DNA of 64,000 nt from JALHOP01 sp964484195 (GTDB taxonomy: Bacteria; Myxococcota; XYA12-FULL-58-9; JALHOP01), in NCBI GenBank assembly GCA_964484195.1, contig CAZAER010000006.1, forward strand, positions 124,001 to 188,000. The letters run 5' to 3'. The position numbers were made by a program, and so were the translations under genes. The notes beneath the pieces are model-generated. The model did no database searches. It worked only from the letters and a program-made list of their open reading frames with translations, and was not told the origin of the DNA. The stretch's first letter is position 1; each line of letters begins with the position of its first letter. This document shows, one piece after another, positions 17,799 through 26,953 of the stretch.

Positions 17799-19112
17799 CT
17801 AGAAGCGCAACGCAGCGCCACTGGGTGACCCAATGACAGCCCCATCCCGCATCACCTCTTGGCCCCGGATCATCGTCGCAACCGGCCATCCCACCACGCG
17901 TTTTCCGTCATAGGGGGTCCACCCCGAGCGGCTGGCGATGTCCTTGGCCTCGATGGTGCGCTTGGCCTTGAGATCGACCAGGGTGAAGTCGGCGTCATAG
18001 CCCCGGGCAATGCGGCCCTTGTTCATGATGCCGAGGGTTCGGCACGGCCCTTCGCAGGCCAAGTCGACGAAGCGCTGCAGCGTGAGCCGCCCCGCCGCCA
18101 CGTGGTCGAGCATCACCGGCACCAGAGTCTGGACGCCGGTCATGCCCGACGGGCTCTCCGGGTAGGGCTTGGCCTTCTCGTCTTTGGTGTGCGGCGCGTG
18201 GTCGGAGCCGAGCACGTCGGCAAGGCCGCTGTTCACCGCCTGCCACAGCGCTTCGCGATGGCGCAGCTCGCGAATGGGCGGGTTCATCTGCGCGTAGGTG
18301 CCGAGCGTGTCGTAGGCCTCGGGCGCGGTGAACGTCAGGTGTTGCGGAGTCACCTCGACCGTCGCGAGATCGCGGCGTTGCACCAGGAGCTCGAGCTCTT
18401 CGGCGCTGCTGATGTGCAAGACGTGCACGCGGCGGTTGAACTGCACCGCGAGGCGCATGAGGCGCTCCACCGCGAGGCGTCCGGTCTCGACGTCGCGCAC
18501 GTTGCAGTGCTCGCGCACGTGGGTGCCCGCTTTGACGGACTTCTTGAGCATCGTGAGCCGTGGCTCGTCTTCGGCGTGGATAGCGACGCGCCGATAGCCA
18601 TTGTGCAGAATGCGCCCCAAGGTCTCGTCGTCTGGGACCAGGAGGTCACCGGTCGAGCTCCCCATGAACACCTTCACGCCGGCACAACCGGGGAGCACCT
18701 CGAGGCGCCGCAGCTCGTTCACGTTGGCCGCCGAGCCGCCGATGAAGAAGGCGTAGTCGCACCATGCTCTCCCCTTGGCGCGATTCAGCTTGTCCTCGAG
18801 GTCTGCCTTCGAAAGCGTGAGGGGCTTGGTGTTCGGCATCTCGCAGATGGCGGTGACGCCGCCGAGAATCGCGCCGCGGGTGCCGGTCTCGAGGTCTTCT
18901 TTGTGCTCGAGCCCAGGCTCACGGAAGTGCACCTGCGAGTCGATGACGCCCGGCAGCACGTGCAGACCACGGGCCTCGACGACGGTGCTCGCGGCCGCAG
19001 CCTTGAAATCACCAATGGCCGCGATCTTGCCCGCGCGAATGCCGATGGTCGCTATAGCGGAGCCGTTCGGAGTGACGACGGTGCCGCCTCGGATCAGCGT
19101 GTCGAAGATCAT
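17799..19112 (-). CDS. pyrC: Dihydroorotase (class I)
   Basis: This is a 437-residue amidohydrolase that would convert carbamoyl aspartate to dihydroorotate in pyrimidine synthesis. The metal-site segment reads SQVHFREPGLEHKEDL, with Gln where the first His of the HxH pair normally sits. Other class I motifs are intact: EMPNTKPLT, GVKVFMGSSTGD with the lysine, VHVLHISSAEE and LGSDHAPHT. A Gln in this position is, as I remember, usual in one dihydroorotase subgroup. The ATG at 19112 removes a poorly conserved N-terminal tail. It is divergent from the ATP sulfurylase gene. Confidence 0.83.
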   Translation of the reverse strand: MIFDTLIRGGTVVTPNGSAIATIGIRAGKIAAIGDFKAAAASTVVEARGLHVLPGVIDSQVHFREPGLEHKEDLETGTRGAILGGVTAICEMPNTKPLTLSKADLEDKLNRAKGRAWCDYAFFIGGSAANVNELRRLEVLPGCAGVKVFMGSSTGDLLVPDDETLGRILHNGYRRVAIHAEDEPRLTMLKKSVKAGTHVREHCNVRDVETGRLAVERLMRLAVQFNRRVHVLHISSAEELELLVQRRDLATVEVTPQHLTFTAPEAYDTLGTYAQMNPPIRELRHREALWQAVNSGLADVLGSDHAPHTKDEKAKPYPESPSGMTGVQTLVPVMLDHVAAGRLTLQRFVDLACEGPCRTLGIMNKGRIARGYDADFTLVDLKAKRTIEAKDIASRSGWTPYDGKRVVGWPVATMIRGQEVMRDGAVIGSPSGAALRF

Positions 19113-19195
19113 GCAGTTCGGAAGATGGGGGCGAAACCGCGCATGAGGCAAGCAGTGCCTTTGCAAAGACCGCCGCTCGCGATAAGCACGGCGCC

Positions 19196-20881
19196 ATGAT
19201 TGAGCCGTACGGTGGAAAACTCGTCTCCCTCCTGACACCCGAAACCAAGGACACGCGCGGCATGAAGCGTCTCACCTTGGGTGAGCGCGCCTTGTGCGAC
19301 CTCGAGCTCCTGGCGACCGGTGGCTTCTCTCCCCTCACGACCTTCATGGGGAAGAAGGACTATGAGCGCGTCTGCGCCGAAATGCGCCTCGCCGACGGCA
19401 CCTTCTGGCCGATGCCGATCACGCTGCCGGTGAGTCGCGACTTCGCGTTGAAGGAAGGCGAAGACGTCGCGCTCTGCGACCACGTCGGCAACGCCCTCGC
19501 CGTCATCAACGTACGCGAGATCTACGACTACGATCCGCTCGCCGAGGCCCGCGCCGTGCTCGGGACCACCGACGAGAAACATCCCGGGGTGCAGGCGCTC
19601 GGGCGCCAGGGCAGCCGCTACATCAGCGGGCCGCTCACAGTCATGCAGACGCCGGCCCACTTCGACTTCACCGACCTGCGCCTGACTCCCAAAGACGTGC
19701 GCGCCGCCATTGCCCAGCGCGGATGGACCAAGACCGTCGCCTTCCAGACACGCAATCCGCTGCACCGCGCCCATGAGGAGATCACCAAGCGCGCTGCCCG
19801 CGAGCTCGGCGCTGGTCTGCTATTGCATCCAACCGTCGGGGTGACGAAGCCGGGCGACGTCGATCACTACACGCGCGTTCGCTGCTACAAGGCGCTCGCG
19901 CAACACCACTACGCGGCGCGCGAGATCGTTCTCGGGCTCTTGCCCCTGGCGATGCGGATGGCCGGCCCGCGTGAAGCCCTCTGGCACGCCATCATCCGCC
20001 GCAACCACGGCGCGACCCACTTCATCGTCGGCCGCGATCACGCGGGTCCCGGTAACGACAGCAACGGCAAGCCGTTCTACGGACCGTACGACGCCCAGGA
20101 GCTCGCGCAGAAGCACGAGAAGGATCTCGGCGTCGGCATCGTGCCGTTCCAGATGATGGTCTACCTGCCCAACAAGGACACCTACGTTCCGGTGAACGAA
20201 GTGCCCAAGGGCGAGCCCACCGCCGACATCAGCGGCACCCAGGTGCGCGATGACTATCTCGCGAAGGGCCGTGCGTTGCCGACCTGGTTCACGCGTCCCG
20301 AGGTCGCCGCCGTCTTGGCGGAAGCAAGCCCGCCGAAGTACGCGCAGGGCGTCACCATCTGGCTCACGGGTCTATCGGGTGCGGGCAAGAGCACCATCAC
20401 CCACGGGCTCGAGCAGCGCCTGCTCGCGGTGGGACGTGACGTCACCATCCTCGACGGTGACGAAATCCGTACTCACCTCTCGAAGGGCCTCGGGTTCAGC
20501 AAAGAAGATCGTGACGCCAATATTCGCCGCGTCGGCTACGTCGCCTCTCAAATCACCCGTCATGGCGGCACCGTCATCGCGGCGGTGATCTCACCTTACA
20601 AGGCGGTCCGTGACGAGGTCCGAAAGAGCGTCGGCAACTTCGTCGAGGTCTTCGTCGACGCCCCCCTCGAAGTCTGCGAAGCCCGCGATGTGAAGGGACT
20701 TTACAAGAAAGCCCGGGCTGGCGAGCTCAAGGGTTTCACCGGCATCGACGACCCCTACGAGGCCCCCGAAAAGGCCGAGGTGGTCGTGCGCACCGGCGAG
20801 GAAACCGTGCGCCAAAGCGTCGACAAGATCATCGAGACGCTGACCGCTCTCGGGTACCTCAAGAAGGCCTCGGACGGCTGA
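19196..20881 (+). CDS. Fused ATP sulfurylase / APS kinase
   Basis: This 561-residue bifunctional enzyme makes APS and then PAPS from sulfate. Residues 1-385 are ATP sulfurylase, with QTRNPLHRAH (184-193) and IVGRDHAGPGND for ATP binding. Residues 388-561 are APS kinase, with Walker A GLSGAGKST (392-400), DGDEIRTHLSKGLGFS and the DANIRRVGYVA stretch. Both active sites look complete, so the kinase part is probably active, unlike in fungal ATP sulfurylases. No reductase or transporter genes lie beside it, so the role (cysteine synthesis or sulfated metabolites) is open. The ATG at 19196 has no strong ribosome site. Confidence 0.92.
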   Translation: MIEPYGGKLVSLLTPETKDTRGMKRLTLGERALCDLELLATGGFSPLTTFMGKKDYERVCAEMRLADGTFWPMPITLPVSRDFALKEGEDVALCDHVGNALAVINVREIYDYDPLAEARAVLGTTDEKHPGVQALGRQGSRYISGPLTVMQTPAHFDFTDLRLTPKDVRAAIAQRGWTKTVAFQTRNPLHRAHEEITKRAARELGAGLLLHPTVGVTKPGDVDHYTRVRCYKALAQHHYAAREIVLGLLPLAMRMAGPREALWHAIIRRNHGATHFIVGRDHAGPGNDSNGKPFYGPYDAQELAQKHEKDLGVGIVPFQMMVYLPNKDTYVPVNEVPKGEPTADISGTQVRDDYLAKGRALPTWFTRPEVAAVLAEASPPKYAQGVTIWLTGLSGAGKSTITHGLEQRLLAVGRDVTILDGDEIRTHLSKGLGFSKEDRDANIRRVGYVASQITRHGGTVIAAVISPYKAVRDEVRKSVGNFVEVFVDAPLEVCEARDVKGLYKKARAGELKGFTGIDDPYEAPEKAEVVVRTGEETVRQSVDKIIETLTALGYLKKASDG

Positions 20882-20940
20882 CGCCTACAGGCCCTCCCCT
20901 TGCAACGGTCCGTAAAGTCGTGCTCAACGGGTTGTCCTAA

Positions 20941-23661
20941 ATGGCGGTAAGTCAAAAGCTTGTCATCGTCGAGTCGCCCACCAAGGCGAAAACCATCCGC
21001 AAGTTCCTCGGCAAGGAGTACCGCGTCGAGGCCTCGATGGGTCACGTCCGCGACTTGCCGGCCTCGGCCGACCAGATCCCCAAAGAGGTGAAGTCGCAGC
21101 CTTGGGCGCGCATCGGGGTCGATGTCGATAACGGTTACGCGCCCGTCTACATCGTGCAGCCCGAGAAGAAGAAGGTCGTCGCCGACCTCAAGAAAGCTCT
21201 GGACGATGCCGACGAGCTGTTCGTCGCAACCGACGAAGACCGCGAAGGCGAATCGATCGGCTGGCACCTCGTGCAGGTCTTGAAGCCGAAGGTGCCGATC
21301 CGCCGCATGGTGTTCCACGAGATCACCCAGGAGGCGATCAAGAAGGCGTTAGCCAGCCCGCGCGCCATCGACGAGCAGCTGGTGCAGGCGCAGGAAACCC
21401 GCCGCATCCTCGATCGCTTGGTGGGCTACACCGTCAGTCCGCTATTGTGGAAGAAGGTCAAGCCCAAGCTCTCCGCCGGCCGTGTCCAATCGGTGGCGGT
21501 GCGTCTCTTGGTGCTGCGCGAGCGCGAGCGCATGGCGTTCGTCTCCGGTACCTACTGGGACGTCAAGGCGATGCTCGAGAAGAGCAAGACGCCCTTCGAG
21601 TCGCAGCTCATCTCGCTGGGCGGCGTCCGTCTCGCCACCGGCAAGGACTTCGACGAGTCGACCGGTAAGATCTCGGCGGGCTCGAACGTCCTCCTGCTCT
21701 CGGAGCAGCAAGCACGCGAGCTCGAAGCCAAGCTCCGTGGCCGCGACTTCAAGGTCGTAAGCGTCGAGACGCGCTCGCAGACGCGCTCGCCGTCACCGCC
21801 GTTCACCACCTCGACACTGCAACAAGAGTCGAACCGCAAGCTCGGCCTCTCGGCTCGCCGCACCATGCAAGTGGCGCAGCGACTCTACGAGAACGGCTTC
21901 ATCACCTATATGCGTACCGACTCGACCAACCTGTCCGAGGAAGCGATCAACGCTTCGCGGGCGCTGGTGTCGCGCAAGTACGGCGACGAGTACCTCTCCG
22001 AGAAGCCGCGCCAGTACAACACCAAGAGCAAGGGCGCGCAGGAAGCGCACGAAGCCATCCGCCCCGCCGGCTCGGGCATGGCCACCGCCGAGGAGCTCAA
22101 GCTCGACGGCCCCGAGGCCAAGCTCTACGAGATGATCTGGAAGCGCACCGTCGCCACCCAGATGGCCGAAGCCAAGCTCTCGTTCACCACGGTGAAGCTC
22201 GAGGTCACGGTCCCCGGTCCGTATCAGCGGCCGCAAGGGACGAACAGCGACGTCGCCGAGTTCCGCGCCAGCGGCAAGGAAGTCGTCTTCCCCGGCTTCT
22301 TCCGTGCCTACGTCGAAGGGTCGGACGATCCGGACGAGGCGCTCGACGATCAGGGCTCGCACCTGCCGACGATGAAAGAAGGCGACGGCGCCAACTGCCA
22401 GTCGCTCGAAGCGCTCGGCCACGAGACCAAGCCACCTGCGCGTTATACTGAAGCGACTCTGGTGAAGGCTCTCGAGAAGGAAGGCATCGGCCGTCCTTCG
22501 ACCTACGCATCGATCATCGACACCATCCAGTACCGCGGCTACGTCGTCGCCAAGAACAAGCAGCTCATCCCGACCTTCATCGGTATGGCGGTGACGCGCT
22601 TGCTCGAAGAGGCGCTCAAGCACGTCGTCGACCTCACGTTCACCGCCGACATGGAGTCGCGCCTCGATGAGATCGCCGAAGGCAAGAGCGCCCTCCAGTA
22701 CCTCGACGACTTCTACAAGAAGGAGCTGCTCGGTGGTGTCGAAGGTGGCGCCGCGTTGGACGCCCGCGAGATGTGCACCATCGACTCGCCGCGCGCCGCG
22801 CCCTACCTTATCCGGGTTGGCCGCTACGGCGCCTACGTCGACTACAGCACGAACCCCGAAGAGAAGAAGACCGTCTCGCTCACCGATGACACCGCTCCAG
22901 CGGACGTCACCAAAGAGATGATCGACGACCTCATCGGTCGTGCTTCGCTCAACAACAAACCGGTCGGCACCTTCCCCGAGACCGGCGAGCAGATCTACGT
23001 GATGCACGGCCGCTTCGGTCACTACATGCAGCTCGGCGAGTTCGTCGACGGCAAGAAGAAGCCCAAGCGCGTGTCGATCCCGAAGAACATGGATCCGCGC
23101 AACATCGATCTCGCGGTCGCGCAGAAGCTGATGGAGCTACCGCGGGCGCTGGGCGAGCACCCGGAGACCGGCAAGGTGGTCCGCGCCGGCATCGGCATGT
23201 TCGGGCCCTACGTGCTCCACGAAGGCAAGTATGCCTCGCTCAAGCCCGAAGACGACGTGCTCACCGTGTCGCTCGACCGGGCGGTTCAGCTCATCAAGGA
23301 AAAGAAGGACCGCTTCGGCCAGAGCCAGGAAGTCCTTCGCGAGATGGGCCAGCACCCCGAGGACCAGAAAGCCGTCCTGGTGGTGAAGGGCAAGTACGGT
23401 CCGTACCTCAAGTGGAACAAGGTGAACGCCTCGCTCCCCGAAGGTCTCGCGCCCGAAGAGCTCTCCATGGAGCGCGCCATCGAGCTCCTCGCGGAGCGCG
23501 CCGCCAAGAAGGGCGCGAAGGGTCGTAGAGGTGGTGGTGCGGCCAAGGCCGCTGCCGCGGACACCGAGACGGACGCAAAGCCGACGAAGAAAAAGGCCGC
23601 CGCCAAGAAGAAGGCTCCGGCGAAGAAGAAGGCGAAAGTGGAAGAGCCGGCGGAGGAGTAG
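20941..23661 (+). CDS. topA: DNA topoisomerase I
   Basis: This 906-residue type IA topoisomerase relaxes negative supercoils. The Toprim domain begins LVIVESPTKAKTIRKFLG and includes DEDREGESIGWH. The catalytic tyrosine is Y323 in FITYMRTDSTNLS. The C-terminus lacks zinc fingers. It instead carries four short repeats of the TopA C-terminal type (GRYGAYVDY, GRFGHYMQLG, GMFGPYVLH, GKYGPYLKW) and a lysine/alanine-rich tail (KKKAAAKKKAPAKKKAK) that likely grips DNA. The start at 20941 gives the standard N-terminus, though no clear ribosome site precedes it. Confidence 0.95.
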   Translation: MAVSQKLVIVESPTKAKTIRKFLGKEYRVEASMGHVRDLPASADQIPKEVKSQPWARIGVDVDNGYAPVYIVQPEKKKVVADLKKALDDADELFVATDEDREGESIGWHLVQVLKPKVPIRRMVFHEITQEAIKKALASPRAIDEQLVQAQETRRILDRLVGYTVSPLLWKKVKPKLSAGRVQSVAVRLLVLRERERMAFVSGTYWDVKAMLEKSKTPFESQLISLGGVRLATGKDFDESTGKISAGSNVLLLSEQQARELEAKLRGRDFKVVSVETRSQTRSPSPPFTTSTLQQESNRKLGLSARRTMQVAQRLYENGFITYMRTDSTNLSEEAINASRALVSRKYGDEYLSEKPRQYNTKSKGAQEAHEAIRPAGSGMATAEELKLDGPEAKLYEMIWKRTVATQMAEAKLSFTTVKLEVTVPGPYQRPQGTNSDVAEFRASGKEVVFPGFFRAYVEGSDDPDEALDDQGSHLPTMKEGDGANCQSLEALGHETKPPARYTEATLVKALEKEGIGRPSTYASIIDTIQYRGYVVAKNKQLIPTFIGMAVTRLLEEALKHVVDLTFTADMESRLDEIAEGKSALQYLDDFYKKELLGGVEGGAALDAREMCTIDSPRAAPYLIRVGRYGAYVDYSTNPEEKKTVSLTDDTAPADVTKEMIDDLIGRASLNNKPVGTFPETGEQIYVMHGRFGHYMQLGEFVDGKKKPKRVSIPKNMDPRNIDLAVAQKLMELPRALGEHPETGKVVRAGIGMFGPYVLHEGKYASLKPEDDVLTVSLDRAVQLIKEKKDRFGQSQEVLREMGQHPEDQKAVLVVKGKYGPYLKWNKVNASLPEGLAPEELSMERAIELLAERAAKKGAKGRRGGGAAKAAAADTETDAKPTKKKAAAKKKAPAKKKAKVEEPAEE

Positions 23662-23665
23662 CGCT

Positions 23666-24184
23666 TCAGGCTCGAGGGTCGCCCAACGGTCCGTCGAGCC
23701 AAGGTCCGCCCGATTCTTCCAGTCCGTTATTGCGGGCGAGCACCGCGCGCTCGATATTGGCGCGACTCGCAGGCAACAGGCCGTCGGGCAGCTCACTGGG
23801 GTCGAAGAAAGCCGCGCTCTTGGTCTCGAGGCTCGGCGCTCCCGGCACACCGGAGGAGCGGCCGATGAGCACGACCGTGCAGCGACTCTGGAAGCCCGAC
23901 TCGAACCCCAAGAGGCCGGCGACGTCACAGGCGAGGCCAGTTTCTTCGCGCACCTCGCGCACCAGCGCCTGAGCGGCGGTCTCACCCGGCTCGATCCAAC
24001 CCGAGGGCAGGCCCCAAGGATAGGTCTGGCGAAAGACGTGCTCGACGAGCAGCACCCTGCCCGCTTCATCGAAGAGCACACCGGCGACACCGACGTTGAA
24101 CTTGGGTGACTTGAGCCAAACGGCTCGCCACACCAGGCGCTTCGGCAGCGATTTGTAGACGGTCGAGAGCGCGGCGCGGATCAT
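23666..24184 (-). CDS. Nudix hydrolase
   Basis: This is a 172-residue protein with a perfect Nudix box (GWIEPGETAAQALVREVREE...GL), which hydrolyses nucleoside diphosphate derivatives. The substrate cannot be told from the sequence. The ATG at 24184 overlaps the stop of the upstream pentein gene as ATGA, which fixes the start. The stop lies only 4 nt from topA, which converges on it. A PWGLPSG stretch sits just before the box, as in many Nudix enzymes. Confidence 0.85.
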   Translation of the reverse strand: MIRAALSTVYKSLPKRLVWRAVWLKSPKFNVGVAGVLFDEAGRVLLVEHVFRQTYPWGLPSGWIEPGETAAQALVREVREETGLACDVAGLLGFESGFQSRCTVVLIGRSSGVPGAPSLETKSAAFFDPSELPDGLLPASRANIERAVLARNNGLEESGGPWLDGPLGDPRA

Positions 24185-25323
24185 TCTGCGCGCAGAGCTT
24201 GCCCCATGCCGCAGTGGTCATTCCCGCTTTTTTTGCCGTGCTCGTAAGGATGGCGCAGGACATTGATGTTGCGCGATCGCATGAACTCGCCGGTCCCCTC
24301 GGTGAGCCGGTGCTCGGCTTGGAACACTTCGCGAGGGTTCAGACACGAGATATTGCACGCGCCCGCGAGCATCTCTTCCTTCGTCACGGTCTTCACGTTC
24401 TGGTCACTGGCTTCGAAGATCCACTGCAAGAACGCGAGCTCGTTCTTGTCTGCGAAAGCGTGCGGGGCAACGAGGAGGCAGCGCGTGCCGTCCTCGGGCT
24501 TGCCGGCAACACCAGCGGCGTAATCGTGATGCAGGGTGTCCGCTCCATCGAGATGAATGGGGACGTGGACGGACTCCTTGCCCTCTTTTCGACGCGAGAA
24601 CAGGTAGCGTTCGAGCCGCTCGAGTGACTGCTCGGTGCCGCGCATGCTGTTCCAGCCTTGCATGACGTAATGCACGCCGTCGCGCGTCGCTTGCAGCACG
24701 TCACCCCATTCGATCGGTCCGTCATCGCGTCCATCGTCGTCGATGCGTTGTCCGCCGCTGTACGCCGCGAGCTCTGCGCGTCGCACGTCGAGAAGCGGGC
24801 TCGACAGCACCATGTCGTTGCCAATCGCGGTGGCGATGTCGGTCGCAAACGAGCCCTCGGTCGCATGCACCGGCTGGCGCAACAGGTAGACGGTCGTGCC
24901 GCGTTTGAGCAGCTCGCGCACCCGCCACGCATGATTGCAAAACGCGCGGTGCGTGTTGATGCGCTGCTCGCCGGCTCCTGGTGAGTCGGTGAACTCGCCC
25001 GCCAAAGCGGTCGGGGGCACGAGGATGCAGGTGCGGAGTGTGGAGACCTCGTCGGTGCGGCCCACGGGTCCGATGGCGTCGAGGTTCAAATGGTCGACGA
25101 CGTGCAGGCGCGGGTGGCCCACTGGGTAGTAGAATTTGATGGCTACGTCTTCGCCCTTGCGGCGGGTTGGGGTGTCGACGCCGCGGGCGAACCGATCAGG
25201 AACGACGAGCCCGGAGCGCTGCTGCACGAAACCAGGAGCGTCGGCGACCTTGGTGAACGAGTCGCCGCTGCGCACTTGCGTACGGCCAAGTAAGCGTAGA
25301 GCTGCCCCAACGTCGGAGGTCAT
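24181..25323 (-). CDS. Pentein-fold guanidino-modifying enzyme (arginine deiminase-like)
   Basis: This 380-residue protein looks like a member of the pentein superfamily, which hydrolyses or transfers amidino groups. The C-terminal GNDHCGMGQAL has the His-Cys nucleophile context of such enzymes. The block EGSFATDIATAIGNDMVL supplies a likely acidic active-site residue, and RVRELLKRGTTVYLLRQ is a typical pentein helix and strand. Whether it acts on arginine, dimethylarginine, agmatine or a protein is unknown. It is translationally coupled to the Nudix gene. The assignment rests on motifs seen by eye. Confidence 0.6.
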   Translation of the reverse strand: MTSDVGAALRLLGRTQVRSGDSFTKVADAPGFVQQRSGLVVPDRFARGVDTPTRRKGEDVAIKFYYPVGHPRLHVVDHLNLDAIGPVGRTDEVSTLRTCILVPPTALAGEFTDSPGAGEQRINTHRAFCNHAWRVRELLKRGTTVYLLRQPVHATEGSFATDIATAIGNDMVLSSPLLDVRRAELAAYSGGQRIDDDGRDDGPIEWGDVLQATRDGVHYVMQGWNSMRGTEQSLERLERYLFSRRKEGKESVHVPIHLDGADTLHHDYAAGVAGKPEDGTRCLLVAPHAFADKNELAFLQWIFEASDQNVKTVTKEEMLAGACNISCLNPREVFQAEHRLTEGTGEFMRSRNINVLRHPYEHGKKSGNDHCGMGQALRAE

Positions 25324-25371
25324 CGTTCTTCTAGCATCGGCGGGGCGAGCCCCAATGTTGCGCGAACCCCT

Positions 25372-26256
25372 CTACTTCTCGGCTTTTCCCGGGGCTGACG
25401 CGGCGTCGGAGGTGCCGGTCAAGAGGTCGTGCAAGTCGTTGCGGGCCTGATAGGGCATGCTGGCGACGCGCTTGCGGTCGTTGAAGACGAGCTGGCGCGT
25501 CGCTTCAGCGAGCGTTGCGCGCTCGGCTTCGGGGACCTGGGCCAGGGCGAGCCTCGTGCTCTCGACGAGCTCCGCGTCGAGTGGCTCGGCGAGCAGGCGG
25601 GCGAGCACGGCCAACGGTCGCGCTCGGCTCGCTGCTGGACCCCCTAGCGCGTTGCCCTCCTCGACTGCCTGACGAAGCGCATGCCGTGCTTCGGGAGAGA
25701 GGAGCTTCTCGGCCTCGAGGTTAGAACGCATGGCTTCGAGGCCGCTCGTGATTTGCACTTTGCCAACGCCCTCAGAGCCGCGGAAACGCCCGAGCGCACC
25801 AGCGAGGTCACCGAGCTCCACCATCCGCGGCGGCGGCGGAGTTTGGCGTTCGGCCAGGGTAATGATGCCGTCGGCTACCGGGGCGATCGCCGCTCCCGCG
25901 CCGGTACAGGCCCAGAAAACGCTCCAGCCGAGGAACTTGGAGCCCATGAGCTCCGAGACGCCGAATCCAACGGCCGCGCCGGCAATCGCGCCCATGACCG
26001 ACAACGTGAAGAACGCGCCGCCGCTGTTGAACTGTCCGTCACTCAACCGGGTCGCAAGCTTCTGAAAGCGGCGGTGGCGCTCCATCGGCGGGTTGCGCTT
26101 GAGGACGTCGAGCTCCCGGGCCTGGAGAGTAAGCTCCGCGGCAGTCGCTTTGAGCTCCTGCTTGAGGTCCTCGACGGTCAGGGCCGCGACCGGCAGCTGG
26201 TTGGTTGGCTGGTCGAGCGGCGGAACGGTAACGATGGTGCGGGTGAGGACGTTCAT
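25372..26256 (-). CDS. Membrane protein, function unknown
   Basis: This is a 294-residue protein with a helical, coiled-coil-like N-terminus (about residues 25-75), two hydrophobic segments at about 80-102 and 108-133, and a helical, alanine- and leucine-rich C-terminal half ending in a soluble tail. No signal peptide cleavage site is visible. No family is recognised. It lies 48 nt upstream of the pentein gene on the same strand and may be cotranscribed with it. Confidence 0.6.
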   Translation of the reverse strand: MNVLTRTIVTVPPLDQPTNQLPVAALTVEDLKQELKATAAELTLQARELDVLKRNPPMERHRRFQKLATRLSDGQFNSGGAFFTLSVMGAIAGAAVGFGVSELMGSKFLGWSVFWACTGAGAAIAPVADGIITLAERQTPPPPRMVELGDLAGALGRFRGSEGVGKVQITSGLEAMRSNLEAEKLLSPEARHALRQAVEEGNALGGPAASRARPLAVLARLLAEPLDAELVESTRLALAQVPEAERATLAEATRQLVFNDRKRVASMPYQARNDLHDLLTGTSDAASAPGKAEK

Positions 26257-26316
26257 TGACGTCCATCATCGGCGCCTCACAACCGATGTTCTCGCGGGTC
26301 CAGTGACACCCGTGCA

Positions 26317-26841
26317 TCACACGAGGCGCGGTAACAGCTCCACGAGGTTGCAGGGCCGGTAGCGGCTATCGAGCTGGAACTTCAGGATCTTTTCCCAACC
26401 ATCGCGACACGCCGACGGTGACCCAGGGAGGGCGAACACGTAGGTGCCATGGACGATGCCCCCCACTGCCCGCGATTGCAGCGTGGAAACCCCGACGCTC
26501 TCGTAGCTGAGCATGCGGAAGAGCTCGCCGAAGCCGTCGATGCGCTTGTCGAAGAGTGGCTCGAGGGCCTCGGGCGTCTGGTCACGGGCGGTGAGCCCGG
26601 TGCCGCCAGTCGTGATCACGACCTGAATCTTCGGGTCCGCTGCCCACGCTCGTACGCTGTCGCGGATCGACTCGAGACCGTCCTTGACGATCGCCCGGGC
26701 CCCGACGGTGTGGCCGTCGCGCTCGATCAGCTCGACGAGGGTCGCCCCGGATCGGTCGTCCGCCGCGGTCCGCGTGTCGGAAATCGTCAAAACCGCGATA
26801 GTCACCGGCTCGAGCTGCCGGCTCTGGTCGATCCCTGCCAC
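26317..26841 (-). CDS. moaB: Molybdenum cofactor biosynthesis protein MoaB
   Basis: This is a 174-residue protein matching the MogA/MoaB fold throughout, which adenylates molybdopterin. The motifs are VLTISDTRTAADDRSG, QVVITTGGTGLTARDQTPEA, GFGELFRMLSYE and STLQSRAVGG, followed by ALPGSPSAC. I chose GTG at 26841 because a GAGGGG site lies about 8 nt upstream and the resulting length equals that of MoaB. The longer frame to 26955 would add unrelated residues. No other molybdenum cofactor genes are in the window. Confidence 0.87.
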   Translation of the reverse strand: MAGIDQSRQLEPVTIAVLTISDTRTAADDRSGATLVELIERDGHTVGARAIVKDGLESIRDSVRAWAADPKIQVVITTGGTGLTARDQTPEALEPLFDKRIDGFGELFRMLSYESVGVSTLQSRAVGGIVHGTYVFALPGSPSACRDGWEKILKFQLDSRYRPCNLVELLPRLV

Positions 26842-26853
26842 GACGATCCCCCT

Positions 26854-26872
26854 CACGTAGGTGCACGTAGGT
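26854..26872. promoter_or_regulatory. Two direct CACGTAGGT copies, 10-bp period
   Basis: CACGTAGGT occurs at 26854-26862 and 26864-26872, one helical turn apart, in the 112-base gap between divergent moaB and the HD-GYP gene. The position suits a binding site for a regulator of either gene. No cofactor riboswitch structure was recognised by eye. Confidence 0.4.
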
Positions 26873-26953
26873 CTATCAACTGCGCCACGAGAGATGGAAG
26901 AAGGCCCCGCGGTGTGGTTCCATTCAGTCAGCCGCTCGCAAGGTGAAGCTCCC

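Noticed and set aside
17799..19112. Gln in the HxH motif as loss of dihydroorotase activity
   Set aside because: A Gln there occurs, as I remember, in a normal dihydroorotase subgroup, and the other metal ligands remain.
20254..23022. Antisense frames in the sulfate and topA region
   Set aside because: Their codon bias follows that of the sense genes in the other frame, and they show no family motifs.
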